In this document: positions 36,135 to 48,085 of the stretch, in pieces | How the letters are laid out: every line of letters starts with the position of its first letter | How positions within the stretch are numbered: position 1 is the stretch's first letter | Assembly (NCBI RefSeq): GCF_963169125.1 | Contig: NC_084795.1 | Coordinates: 92,686,911 to 92,750,910, forward strand | Direction of reading: 5' to 3' | Length of the DNA stretch: 64,000 nt | Origin: Humulus lupulus | Taxonomy: Eukaryota; Streptophyta; Magnoliopsida; Rosales; Cannabaceae | The notes under the pieces: generated by a model | What the model saw: the letters and a program-made list of their open reading frames with translations, nothing else | What the model was told of the DNA's origin: nothing | The model's database searches: none | Position numbers and translations under genes: made by a program

Positions 36135-37259
36135 TGCTAATTTTTAGGGAAATAGAACTAAACCGTTATTTGAATTTATTTATTTATTTCCATGATGTTT
36201 CTCATGTTCTAAGTGAACCAATAGAGACCTTACACGGATGATGATTATTAATGGTTGTCCTTGTTGGAGACATAGAAATCTTCTCCATTTTATTTTCCAA
36301 TATAGGATTGTGTTGTGATGTCAATTTGTACCATATCACTTTTATATAATAACATAAAAATGGATTTTTGTACTTCATCCGTCCTTTTAGGGTATTAACT
36401 AAAGAAATGAACTTAAAAATGACAGAATACTATGACACGTGTGACTTTCATTTTTATAGGAAATATTAAAAATGTTAGAATTAGCCTCTACTACTAAACA
36501 ATATGAAAGATAATTAAGGTTAGAAATGAACTCTACTACTAAATATTAGGAAATATTAAAGAAGATTTTGATAGGCTCTTTTTTTTTGTTAGTTCACCTC
36601 CAAGAATAATAATTTCCATGTAAAATTGTTTTTGCAATATCGTTTAAAAGTATACATAAAATTATTTTTATAGTCCAAAAATTGATACCGAGGTATATAC
36701 CCCAAATAATTTAGTTTGTTTTCAAATGGATGACATTTAAATAGGAATTTTTAATAATGAACTCTAATGGTAGGTCAAATATTTTATTTCGCTGCAGGTA
36801 TGTTTTTTTTATCTTGAAACAGGATTATGGTTTGCACAAACACTATAATGAGGAAAATGAAGATTGATTTTAATGGATTTATTTATTTAAAGATTAACAT
36901 TTTCACGCAATAGGCCATATTCATAGTACAAATTTAAAAGCTCCAAGTACTATGATAATAACAAGTTAAGAATTGGAAAATACCTTCAGAATTTGGTCAA
37001 CACTTTGGTTTATGTGTTGGGATCCATGCATATGCGTAGTAGATCCATGAGATCAAATAACGTGGAGAGAATTTCTTGATAAAAAATGTCATATTGCACC
37101 ATAATACATCATATTATGGAGATGATTCAAACCCAAACTTATTTGGTTAAAAATAAAAAACTTATTTAACAACCCATTATGAAAAAAAAAATTGAGATGC
37201 CCATTCCATTGCAGTTTTATGTATTTGTTTTACATAAATTACAAATAATTTGAAAAGAA
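36135..37259. other. AT-rich intergenic stretch with no recognisable gene
   Basis: I see no ORF, LTR end or RNA gene here. Two short direct repeats (AGGAAATATTAAA and CTCTACTACTAAA, 36460-36560) suggest a small duplication. Confidence 0.6.
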
Positions 37260-37369
37260 AACTAGAAACAGTGATATGATACCAAATTGATGCCTAGTAA
37301 CCTATACCAAATTACTTATAAAATTGTGAGACATTATCTTAGAGGTTGCGATTCGTGAGTACAAATGAT

Positions 37370-37906
37370 ATGGATTCCTTATTAGTAGAGCTCATGATTC
37401 ATTACTTGGGCAGCTACTGCGTCTGAAACGTTGTGGTGTGAACATAAGAATTTCATTTCTGAGAAAGTTGCCAATTCATGATTATGAATAGGTACAAATT
37501 CCTTAGCCCTCAAAAGTTTCATCTCTTTCATTCAAACCAATCAGATTGCAGCCTAACATCCAATTTGAGTTACTTCCTTTGCACGCTTCTTTCAGTTTGG
37601 CAAGTTGAGAAATTTATCTATTCGAAAACTTTCCATGGAACAAACCCATTGGTGCATGCTAATAACCCCATCCCTCTTTTTTTCACCATCAATCCTTATG
37701 CTAAATCCTCTCCACTTGGAATAAGTTCTGTAGAAAACCTCCCATTTCTCTAGAGAATCCATCTCCTTCCCTAAAATATCAATAGTGTCTATTTCAACTA
37801 TTGGTTTGGTTAGTTGAAGGTTGTTTAGTATTTCCTCCCACTTCGAGTTGGAGGAAATGTCAATGTTCGTCATCCCTAGTTGCATGAAAATAGTACAATC
37901 ATTCAT
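37370..37906 (-). pseudogene. FAR1-type DNA-binding domain pseudogene
   Basis: The minus-strand reading from about 37906 contains EMDSLEKWEVFYRTYSKWRG, then FSIRIDGEKKRDGVISMHQW and VCSMESFR. After a stop it goes on as KKRAKEVTQIGC, then AKEFVPIHNHELATFSEMKF and LCSHHNVSDAVAAQVMN. These are the WRKY-GCM1-like zinc-finger motifs of FAR1/FRS proteins, with the Cys and the HNH ligands still visible. FAR1 domains occur both in plant transcription factors and in MULE transposases, and I cannot tell which this came from. Several stops (for example after FLNLPN at 37592 and around 37560) and the absence of the transposase core show it is dead and truncated. Confidence 0.8.
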
Positions 37907-37991
37907 TCATAGATAGGAACATGGATTTCACACATATGATGAGTGATTTAAGGGTGAAATGTGGTATTTTTTCACGTAATGTTTAAAAATA

Positions 37992-40384
37992 CGTAACGTC
38001 CTGGATAGCCAAGACCGTTACACTGTGTGTTTATAAAGGTGCAAGACTTGCTAATCAAGTCATTTAGTTAGAAACGTGTTACTGAAACTATAATTGTATT
38101 AGGGTTAAAAGATTTTGGTTACAAAAGTTACATTTCATATAATTCAACATTTTGTACATGGGATCCCAAAAGAAATAGAGTTTAAAAGATAGTTCACAAA
38201 AACTCCAGGTTATAAACATGTACTGGCCACTCTAAGGGAAAAATAGACATTTAGGCCTCTCTCGTCCTGTATCACTCCTCAGCCGTGGTAGCCGATCAAC
38301 TGACTATGTACATTCAGCCCCCGAAGCTCTCCACCTCAGGACTGGTCCACCTTGCTCTTGCCTTTACCTGTACCACGAAGCACCCGTGAGCCGAGGCCCA
38401 GCAAGAAACCATAACACAGTGTATAAACATTAAACAAAAATTAGATATACAACAAATCATAAAACTTACACAAGCAGTGGCATCAATATTCACCCAATAA
38501 TCAGCTATTCAGATAACAAACTCATCACAGTCATTAATCAAACAACATTAAACATATCATGCCAAAATACAGGGTCGGCGCCCTTAGGCCGCACCCTCTG
38601 ATTATCCCACTTAGGCCAAGCTTAGTGATTATATATTTAACCTAAGCTACTAGTGGCCGAGCCACGTCTTGTGCGCAAATATTAATTCCGGCACTCTTAG
38701 GCCGTTTATCACATGTCCCATTGCTTAATACCGTCTCATGACATCCCATATGAATATAGGGAACTCTTAGTCCCAACACAAACACATAGCCAGGTGTAGT
38801 TTCTTACCTTTGATCCCGAGTGCATTAATTACTTGAAATGATCCTCAAGCACGATCCCGATCGAGCCCTAGTGTTCACCTAGTCACAAATGTAACATAGA
38901 ATCCTCATTAAACTTCAATTCCAAAACCTAACCTCGGGAAGCCCTAGTTCCACCAAACGGGGTGGTGGAACCAAACCCTGAGCCCCCGGACAAAAACCCT
39001 AAGAAATAACCCAAAAATCCACTTCTGGAGGCAGGGTAGTGCTACAACACCACAGAGTGGGCGCTATAGCGCTACAAGCAGAGCCAAAAACCCCCAGAAA
39101 ACCCAAGCCTAGCGCTGTAGCGCCCTAAGGCTAGCGCTACAACGCTACTCACAGAACCTTCAGCACTCTAATTTTCTTCCTTCGATTTTCCCCGAGCCAA
39201 ACCTCTATAGAACCTCTTCAAACCTCAACCATACACCAATTTTAGCCTACCATCATCTACATCTCACCCCACATAACCCAACAACCTAAAACTTAGCCAC
39301 ATGCACCATCAAACAAAGAAATCAAGAATTGAATTCAAGAACTCATAAACTCATCAGCAGAAACCAGAACTAACCCAGCAACTTAGATGATCAAGCTCAG
39401 AATTTTCTTACCTTTGATGGGGGATTTGACCCTAGGTTGCCCTTAGTATCCTTCCATCCTTAAGTTCCTCAATTCTTCAAGCTTAATTCTCTTAACTTCC
39501 ACCCAAAACTCAAGTTTAGAAATCCATTCCAACAAAACTCAGAAACTCAAGAACAATCTTTAAACTTTACCTTAATTGAGTGACTAACTCATGCTGAATC
39601 CTCAAGCTTTATCAGGGACCCTAGCCCCAAGCTCCAACCCAAGCTTTCCTGAGTTAAAGCTCCAAAATTCCTCAAGAGATGGTGAAGAATAGCTTAAACC
39701 GAGAGAGAGAAAGAGGTTAGCCTAAGTGTTCTGTTTTCCTTTTCTCTTCCTTTTTCCTTTAGCTTCCACTATGTTCTAAGTGCTAAAAGGCAGATTAATA
39801 CCTATCTTTTTTTAAACCAAAGGACCATTTTTCCCTCCCACTTAAATCCTAAACCTTTAATCCTTCAAAGGGCATTTTGGTCATTTGTTCCCAATTCCCG
39901 CTAATTCCTCGAGTGTCCCTAATAATTACCGCTTGCATCCCGACACCTAACTAATCACCAATTATATTCCTCAATATCAAATAGCCTCCAATATATTTCC
40001 CAAATTCCCAGAAATACCCCCAGGCTCCCCTGAGTCGGGTATAAATCCCCACCGTGACTTTTCTGCTAAACTGGTCACTAGGATCGCCTCAAGTCACAAG
40101 TTGCAGATATGTCCACATAATAATCTGGCCTCAACGATTTATCACAAATATTTACATTTATGCTCTCAATGGGCCAAAATTACGATTATGCCCTTATAAC
40201 CTAATTATGGCCTACATGCATACTAATACTCATAATCATGCATCTCATATATCCAAATTATCATATAAGCATGCTTATCACATAATCATGCATTTAATCA
40301 TTTAAATCACACATAATCCATTTATACCCTCCCGACACACTAATCAAGGCCCTTAAGCCTTATTAGTAATTTTGGGTCGTTACA
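37992..40384 (-). mobile_element. Tekay-family solo LTR with perfect target duplication
   Basis: The LTR runs from CGTAACGTCCTGG to GGTCGTTACA (2393 bp), flanked by AAATA on both sides (37987-37991 and 40385-40389). The first base of the terminal TG is now C. It is close to the LTRs of element D (shared GGATAGCCAAGACCG start, CCACGAAGCACCCGTGAGCC block and final part). No internal region is left. Confidence 0.94.
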
Positions 40385-40719
40385 AAATATGTAAGCAATA
40401 CATGTATGAGGCAGTGAATGGGAAGCTCAAAGGATTAAATACGTACCTATACAAGTTGGTGAGAAAGGCTCAGTAACGCTAACAAGGCACTTGAAGACCT
40501 AAATCTGACCCTCATGCTTTGTTCTTCACCATGTCCGTTTGTTTGAGCTTTGGCTTAGAAATGTGTTACAAGTTCATCTTTTTCATTCAATATATAGTTA
40601 GGTACTGAGCATTTATGATGACAACTACCATCAGAATGATCTTAGCTTTAGTGGAGTTAAATCCATTTCAAATGCATTTTGAATAAATAAAAAAATTATT
40701 TAATGTGGTAGTCAACGAT
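40385..40719. other. Non-coding stretch between solo LTR and 195 bp repeats
   Basis: Before the solo LTR insertion this was continuous with 37907-37991, upstream of the FAR1 pseudogene on the minus strand. No ORF or element is recognisable. Confidence 0.5.
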
Positions 40720-41322
40720 ATTTATTTAATGTGGTAATGATATTATGAAATGTTAGTGCAAGCAAAGAAACTAGAAACAGTGACTTGTTACCAAATTGAT
40801 GCCTAGTAACCTATATTAGTGAAATGTTACCAAGTTACTTCTTAAATCATGACACATTATCTTGGAGGGTGCGATTAGTGAGTACAACTGATTTTGATTC
40901 TTCATATGAAGGATTCCTGATTCATTAAACAGTGATATTATGACATGTTAGTGCAAGTAGCGAATTAGAAACAGTGACTTGTTACCAAATTGATGCTTAG
41001 TAACCTATACTAGCGAAATGTTACCAAATTACTTCTCAAATCATGATGCACTTTCTTGAAAGTTGCAATTAGTGAGTAAAAATGATTTTGACTCCTCACC
41101 TAAAGGATTACTAATTCATTAAACAATGATATTATGACATGTTAGTACAAGTAACGAAACTAGAAACATTGGCTTTTTACCAAACTGATGCCTATTAACC
41201 TATACTAGTGAAATGTTTCAAAATTACTTCTCAAATCGTGACACATTATCTTGGAGGTTACAATTAGTGAGTAAAAATGATTTCAATTCCTCCTCTAAAG
41301 GATTCCTAATTCATTAAACTGT
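40720..41322. repeat. Tandem repeat, about 195 bp unit, three copies
   Basis: The motif GAAACAGTGACTTGTTACC starts at 40774 and 40968, with a diverged copy at 41163, giving periods of 194 and 195 bp. Each unit holds AATTGATGCCTAGTAACCTATA, a TGACACATTATCTTGGAGG block, AGTGAGTA and GGATTCCTGATTCATTAAAC. A partial older copy is at 37261-37400, next to the FAR1 pseudogene, so the unit predates the solo LTR insertion between them. Confidence 0.92.
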
Positions 41323-42540
41323 GACCCTTTGTGAAGACTTCCCTATTTAAATAAGGACCAGATGACTGGCTAGATTGATTAGATCAATGATCATGTATTG
41401 TTTGAGCAGCGGGGCCTCTCCTAAGACAAAATATGATGAGATCCACTCTGGTTGGGAAAGATCACTTGGCTATCAGCTACCCAATCGCCCAACAGAGACC
41501 CTTAGAGAAGACCTCCCTATTAAAATAAGGACTGGATGACCGGCTGGATCGATCGGACCAACGATCATGTCTTGTTTGAGCATCGGGACCTGTCCTCAGA
41601 CGAAATATGGTGGGATCCACCTCAGTTGGGAAAGATCACATGGCTCAGCTACCTGATCGCCCCATACAGACCCTTTACGAAGACTTCCCAATTTAAATAG
41701 GGACTGAATGGATCGATTGGATAAACGATCATGTCCTGTTTAAGCACCAGGGCTTGTCCTAAGACAAAATATGGTGGAATACACACTAGTTGGGAAAGAT
41801 CACATGGATCAGCTACCCGATCACCCCACAGAGACCCTTTACGAAGACTTTCCTACTTAAATAGGGACTGAATGACTAGTTAGATCGATCGGACCAACGA
41901 TCATGTCTTGTTTGAGCATTGGAGCCTATCCTAAGATGAAATATGGTGGGATCCACCTGGGTTGGGAAAGAGCAGATGGCTCAGCTACCCGGTCACCCAA
42001 TGGAGACCTTTTGCGAAGACTTCCCTATTTCAGTAGGGACGAGATGATCGACTGAATCGATCGGACCAACGATCATGTCTTCTGTGAGCACTGGGGCCTT
42101 TCCTAAGACGAAATATGGTGGTATCCACCTGGTTGGGGAAGTTCACATGGCTTAGCTACCCGATCACCCCACAAGGACCTTTTGCGAAGACTTCCATATT
42201 TAAATAGGGGCCAGATGATTGGCTGGATCGATCGAACCAACGACCATGTCTTGTTTGAGCACTGGAGCATGTCCTAAGACAAAATATGGTGGGATCCACC
42301 ACAGTTGGGAAAGATCACATGGGTCAGCTACTCGATCGCCCCACATAGACCCTTTGCGAAGACTTTCCTATTTAAGTAGGGACCGGATGATCGAATGGAT
42401 TGATCAGACCAATGATCATGTCTTGTTTGAGCACTAGAGCTTGTCCTATGATAAAATATGGTGGGATCCATCCGGGTCTGAAAAATATCACACAGTTCAG
42501 CTACCTGATCCCCTCACGGAGACCCTTTGCAAAAACTTCT
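41323..42540. repeat. Satellite-like tandem array, about 172 bp unit, seven copies
   Basis: Units begin GACCCTTTGCGAAGACTTCC at 41323, 41497, 41669, 41833, 42004, 42176 and 42348, with a broken eighth start at 42521. Periods are 174, 172, 164, 171, 172, 172 and 173 bp. Each unit carries a GATCGATCGGACCAACGATC palindrome-rich stretch, GTCTTGTTTGAGCACTGGGG, AAATATGGTGGGATCCACC and GGCTCAGCTACCCGATCGCC. Copies look roughly 80-90% alike. ORFs in it are chance. Confidence 0.95.
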
Positions 42541-42971
42541 TTTCCTAAAATATATTGACTTTTAAAAATAAATTTATTTAATTTATGAATAATTTTTTTT
42601 ATTATGATTCAATTTTGGAAAATTTACTTTTTTCTTTACATTAAATTTGTTTAATACTATATATTTTATTCTCTACATTAAATTTGTTTAATACAATATA
42701 TATATTATGAATAAAAATTCCCCTTCAATCTAGGCTTTTTTTTTTTTTACAAATTATCTATTTTGATCACATGGTTCTACTTTACATTGTATATTTAAGG
42801 AGAATAATTAATTTTGTATTTTGTATTAATTGGTATAATAGTAATAATATCATTAAAGAACTATATATCACGCTAATTATGTTAGAGAAGATATTAAGTA
42901 TTGGAATAATTGTATTTTTAGAATCATCATAATTAACTTTTCTAAAAAATCGATTAATTATAAGTATAAGG
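42541..42971. other. AT-rich spacer, no gene seen
   Basis: Very AT-rich. A direct repeat of about 30 bp (TACATTAAATTTGTTTAATAC, near 42637 and 42675) is the only structure noticed. Confidence 0.6.
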
Positions 42972-43717
42972 TGCTGACAAGGTTTTACGCCAAGAGGGGA
43001 TTAAGAAATTTGAAATAGAGAGATTAGATTTATAATAAACAGAAAGTATGAACACACAAGATTTTACGTGGTTCAGTGGTTAAAATCCACCTAGTATGCG
43101 AGTCACTCTTATTTTTGTTTAGGAACTCTTGGTGAAATTGTTTATGACAATTTTTGCAGAGTTTTAGCGTACAAAAAGTTGATCCCTTTTACTATCAATT
43201 CCCTCTCAATTTATAGGGAATTGTGGTGGACAATATTGGGTAACCGTACAATAAAATATAACTTATAAGATTGGGTAACTTCCCAAATAATTGAATACAT
43301 AAATGCACTAATTAAACCCACAATTGTTATATCGTGCATTGGATACATAACGATTATAAATATTTATTATGCATGAAGAATCTTTGAGTGTGTTAGGATT
43401 CTTCCTTATGCACGTCATTGGACTTCCGCGAGCTGGATGCGCTACTCGAACTGGATGTTATGGGAGCATAACGATCTGACTTGGATCATGCTCGGAGCTT
43501 GATGATGGTGATTTGGATACCATATATCTCGATCTCTGTCACTGGCATTTGAGGCAATTTGAAGGATCTCAAGTTGTCTAAAACTTCACCGATTAATGAA
43601 ATGAAATGTCTATTTTATCTGGAGTTAATGAAATGTCTCTGGAGTCCACTTTCCTTTATTTATTGCTTGCTAGTTGTACCCTAAGCAAGATAATTGAGCT
43701 AGTATTTTTAGGGTACA
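42972..43717 (-). mobile_element. Element F 3' LTR (Tat lineage)
   Basis: The LTR runs from TGCTGACAAGG to TAGGGTACA (746 bp, the same size as B's LTRs). On the minus strand it starts TGTACCC, like B's TGTACGC, and ends GTCAGCA. A minus-strand TATA box lies at about 43215-43208. The purine tract GGGATTGGGGGGAAAA (minus strand, 43721-43737) adjoins its inner end. The other LTR of F is outside the window or deleted. Confidence 0.82.
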
Positions 43718-44012
43718 ATATTTTCCCCCCAATCCCCTACTCGTGTATGACGTCACTTATGACACACACACTAGGGGCTTTTCTGCTTCTGTTGTGGGAA
43801 AACGTGTCCGCCTACTCACTTGAGTGCGGGACACGTGTCTGCTTGTTATAGGTATCAGTTTGGGTTTTGAGTACTGTGACAGTTGTCTTGTCAACATTTT
43901 TCCGCCAATTGGTTCATTTAATTCTGACCATTGGATCTCGAACTTCTTTAAATGTGTGGCCTAGATCTTCCCCCGATTTACGTATAAATAGGAGAACAAA
44001 TTTTGATCTTCA
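43718..44012 (+). promoter_or_regulatory. Internal promoter of the antisense gene in element F
   Basis: Reading away from the LTR, TGACGTCA lies at 43748-43755 (31 bp from the LTR edge), GGGGCTTTT at 43774-43782, and the TATA box TATAAATAGG at 43983-43992 (266 bp from the LTR). Order and distances match element B although the surrounding bases differ widely. ACACGTGTC, a G-box-like palindrome, occurs near 43830. The ORF at 43606-43851 spans LTR, purine tract and promoter and is not credible. Confidence 0.72.
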
Positions 44013-44732
44013 CCACCTTTGCATTTGAGCTTTCCCTTTTCTTCTCTCCTCCCATAAACTCTCAAAAACCCTTTGCATTCCTTCTCTCCAATAGCTTCCT
44101 TCGATGATTACTTCCCATATTTTCTTCAATCTTCACCACTCTTCGTCTTTCTACAACCTCGATCAAGAACCAATCCGTAAGTACACTTTTTCTCTGGTTT
44201 AAATTTCTTTTTACTCGTTTTTACCAAGTTTATGAAATTTTCCAGTGTGTTTTTGCCTCATTTTTTTTTCTATACAGTCTTAGTTTGGGTTTTATTAAGC
44301 CAAAACGAATATGACTAGAAATGGTTAAGTTAAATGCACAAAAATAGGTAATTATTCTTGGTTTTTTTGGGTTTAGAGGTTGAATGTATGAGCTTTTAGC
44401 ATGAAAGGTGAAGGGTTTTAGGCTCAAATCCAGATAGCTTAAGAGACATGGTACTGACGCGGTATTGCATTAAATTGCTCATCGAAACCACTAGTCTGAC
44501 ACATGAATCCCGAAGTTCCAGTACCTTCCTGAGATTAGGGCGCATGAGTTAGGGACACACACAGGCACACATATTAGGGTTTAAAGAATTCATTCAACCC
44601 GTATAAACTTTAGATTGATCAATGAAGTCTTCAAACCTTAGGTCACCACTTCAGATGTTCTTAAAACTAGGTTACATCCCTATGTATCTCTAATGAGTCG
44701 TTTTGTAACCAGGCGAACTAAAAACATTTATC
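44013..44732 (+). other. Leader and leader intron of element F's antisense gene
   Basis: No coding sequence is supported here. A donor-like CCGTAAGTAC lies at about 44176 and an acceptor TTGTAACCAG ends at 44712, directly before GCGAAC and the ATG at 44733. This mirrors the leader of B's gene. Confidence 0.5.
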
Positions 44733-47700
44733 ATGGCCAACCACAAGAAAAAGACCGTCGTAGGCTCCTCTTCTCATAATAAAGATAAACAGGTCACCAA
44801 GCTCCTATTCCCCCCTTTGGTCCGGTGGTGGAGAAGGAGGCCGAGGTGAGACAGGATAGTTTCTTCGAGGGTGAGAGGATCGTGTCTCGAATATTTTCTC
44901 AATCCAAGGTGGACAGAATAATGAGGAGTCACAAAATTGAGACGGACTTCAAATTTCAAGCCTGACCTGTGATGTAGAGCGAGCAAAGCTGCACCCCATT
45001 GGAGGACATCTTCAGAGCTTGGAGTGATAAGCACTCGAAGTCAGGTGCCTTCCTCCTGTTGGCTTCATACTTCACAGATTTTTTGAGCTACGTGAACTAA
45101 TTTCCTATCGCTTCCTCACGGGGCTAAAGTATTTTTTCCTCAAGAATGAGTGGGAGGTCCCCACTCTAGAGGATATTTTATATTTTTTTCTATCTGAAGG
45201 ATAATCCAGACACTAAAACTGGAGGTGATGGTTTTTATTAACTCACCCGGTTTCCAAAATCTTCCAACATCATCGACCTTCCAAGCCACCCAAGCGAGTA
45301 CAAGGACCAGTTATTCATGTCGAAAAGGTTCCAAACTTGCGAACATCGCTACTTTAACTGACCTCGTAAGTATCTTAGCTTTAAATCCTTATTTGAATTC
45401 TTGTTTTTTGTTGCTAACTTTTACTTATTCTGATCGAGTTATTGTATCATGTAGCTATTTACAAGAGGCCGAAGGCATCTCAGACCCTTTTGGGTCAATA
45501 CGCTACTCATGCCAATGCCCATGCCGAGGATAAAGAGTCTAGGGTAGTGGTGAATGATGCCACCATGGTGGCCTACAAGCTGATAAAGGAAGGTCATTCT
45601 TTGGCCATCAAGCCCCGAGGCCCTCTCAAAAGGCCTCTTTCGGTCATTGAGGAAGTCAAGGAAGAGGAGGAGATTGAAGAAGAGGAGGAGATCACGTCAT
45701 TGGTGCGCATGAGAAACACTGCCGAAGGCGGGCAAGATAATGACAAAGGTCATACCAAATTGGGGGCAACAGTCGGCACCTCCGACCAGGTAATAAGGAT
45801 AGTGAAATAAACCGAGCTGCTACCAGTTTTGTATTAAATTGATTCAATCCAAGGAAAGTCATGAGTAGACATCCTTAAGATCTGAATTTGGATGTAACGT
45901 TGCAGCAGTGCATTGACCACCTGGTTGTTCGCCATAACTTAGCCTACCCCAAATAAACCGTAGTAGTAGACAATACCTTTCATTTTAGGTTTACTATTTT
46001 TGAACAATACGGTACTAATATCCGGCCTGGGTGTACCTTAGAAGGCCAAATCCTTACCCCACACATTAGGTAGGCTTAGTATAATCCCAGCTCAGATGAA
46101 GAACATGAACCTAGTGAACCCCGCAAAGTAATTATATTAGAATCTCCCCTACCCCAACCATACTATAGTTAGAGGTTGCAACCATCCCGGTTCATATTCT
46201 GGAGTAGATTGTAGTAGTTTCCTCCTCCAGTTCAGAGGGTAGGGTTCTCACACTTTTTACTTCATGATTTTCAGAGTTAGTTTTTTGTCTAAATTTTTTG
46301 TTCGTTCTTGCAGAAGAAGACATGAACCTTCAGGATCTTCTCTGGTCCTGTCGTAAAGAGACAGAGAGTTTTAAAGAAAGTTGTTCTCAAAGTTGGAGTT
46401 ATAGCTAGATCTCCAGCTAAGGCTGAGGGAACTTCCTCCACCCAGCAAGAACCCTGGTCCTTCGCGGTTATTGTTGGGAAACTTATACATGATCTTTATT
46501 TATTTTCATGTAGATCTAATATTAAACAAATTAATATGAGATAACCTAGAACATGTTTCTAAAATTTAATTCAAAGAGAAACAAAAATAAGAATACTTAC
46601 AGTATATGTAGTGGAATGAAAGAGTCCTTCCTTCAGTTTCTCTAACTCTTGTATCCTTTATGTCGCAGAGTATTATCAAGAAACTGAACTGTTCTTCTAA
46701 TTTCTTCACAACCTTCCAATGTATCCTTAGAATCACCTAGACTAGTGTGGGCAATTCTCAACACATGAGATAGATATAGAGAGAAGAGGAGAAAATAACA
46801 AAGAGGCTTAGAAAAGGACTTGAGTTTAGAGGGAATCTGAAACTATCATAAAACCAGTGATTAAACTTATCTGTCGTCTCAGAACTTATGTTTTGACTTC
46901 TCTCTAAGCACTCCTTTTATAGACTCAATTAGGCCATTTAATTTAATTAAAAAATCAATAAAATAATAGCCAATTTAAAGCCCTAGGTCAAAATTATCAT
47001 GGGCTTTAGGCCCGTGAAATTTCCCATTTGATTATAAGCCCATTGGACTTAAAATCAAGGCTTGTATTATTTTCTATTGATTTAATTAATTAAATAATTA
47101 TTCAAATCCTTTATCAAATTAATTATTTATAATTTAAACCTTGATTTAAACGTATTTATTAATTTAGATACCAATTTATATTAATTAATAAATCTGTCAT
47201 AATTTATATTTTCTTCTCAAAATTACATAACTTTGTGAAACTATCCAAAATTGACTTGGTCAACTTTGATAATTCTAATTGATAATTAAATCAATTAATT
47301 GAGACTATTTAGATGATTTTATCCAAGTTACAATGGGGACCATGGGCCTATGAAATCAAGCTCCAATAAGTTATCATAATTCTAACAAATAAATTTACTA
47401 ACTTATTAATTCCTCGTGACTCCCCTATAGACTCGGAATTGTACTCTTGAATTCATAGAACGCTCTATAACAAATATAGATACACTATTAATTATCCATT
47501 GTTACAACCACAATTGTCATTCAATCTCTATAGATGGTCTACAATGAGATAGGACTAAAATACCATTTTAGCCCTCATTGTATTTTATCCTTAAAACACT
47601 TAGTTCCTTGTAAATGATATTTCAGTAAACTAATTTAATTACTGAAATGAGATCTCTATTATTTAACACCTTGAACCAAACTAAAAGGAAACCATCATTT

Positions 47701-48085
47701 CACTTCTTCATCAGAAGTTATAGATGTTCATATCTATGATTAGCACTCCCACTCAATTATACTACTGAGTTCCCAAGATGTAAGTATGGGCTAATTTGTA
47801 GGGTAAGTTGGTAACAAACAGGTCAAAGAACTCAAATAATACAATCAATTATAATACTAACCACTCATAATTGAGATTGAATTGACCTATGGTCAACTAT
47901 ATGATATAACTAGAATAGATAATAACAATATGTTTACTTATCTTATCAACTGTCAATATCGGTCGTGTCCAAAGTAACAAATACATCCGATCTTATCCAC
48001 TTTGCTAATGTTCTGGAAAGAACATAACACTACAATGTGTAAGTAGAACATATCGTAGATTGGTAAGTCAATGTAAATCCTGTGC

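Noticed and set aside
36375..36400. CATCCGTCCTTTT, reminiscent of a Stowaway-type MITE end
   Set aside because: No matching inverted end or TA duplication was found nearby.
42219..42437. Plus-strand ORF of 72 residues
   Set aside because: It runs through the 172 bp tandem array and exists only because one repeat unit happens to lack stops.
36135..42971. A functional host gene in the least TE-rich part
   Set aside because: Only the broken FAR1-type domain reads as protein; no intact ORF or exon series was seen.
43606..43851. Plus-strand ORF of 81 residues
   Set aside because: It crosses the end of F's LTR, the purine tract and the antisense promoter, so it is not a gene.
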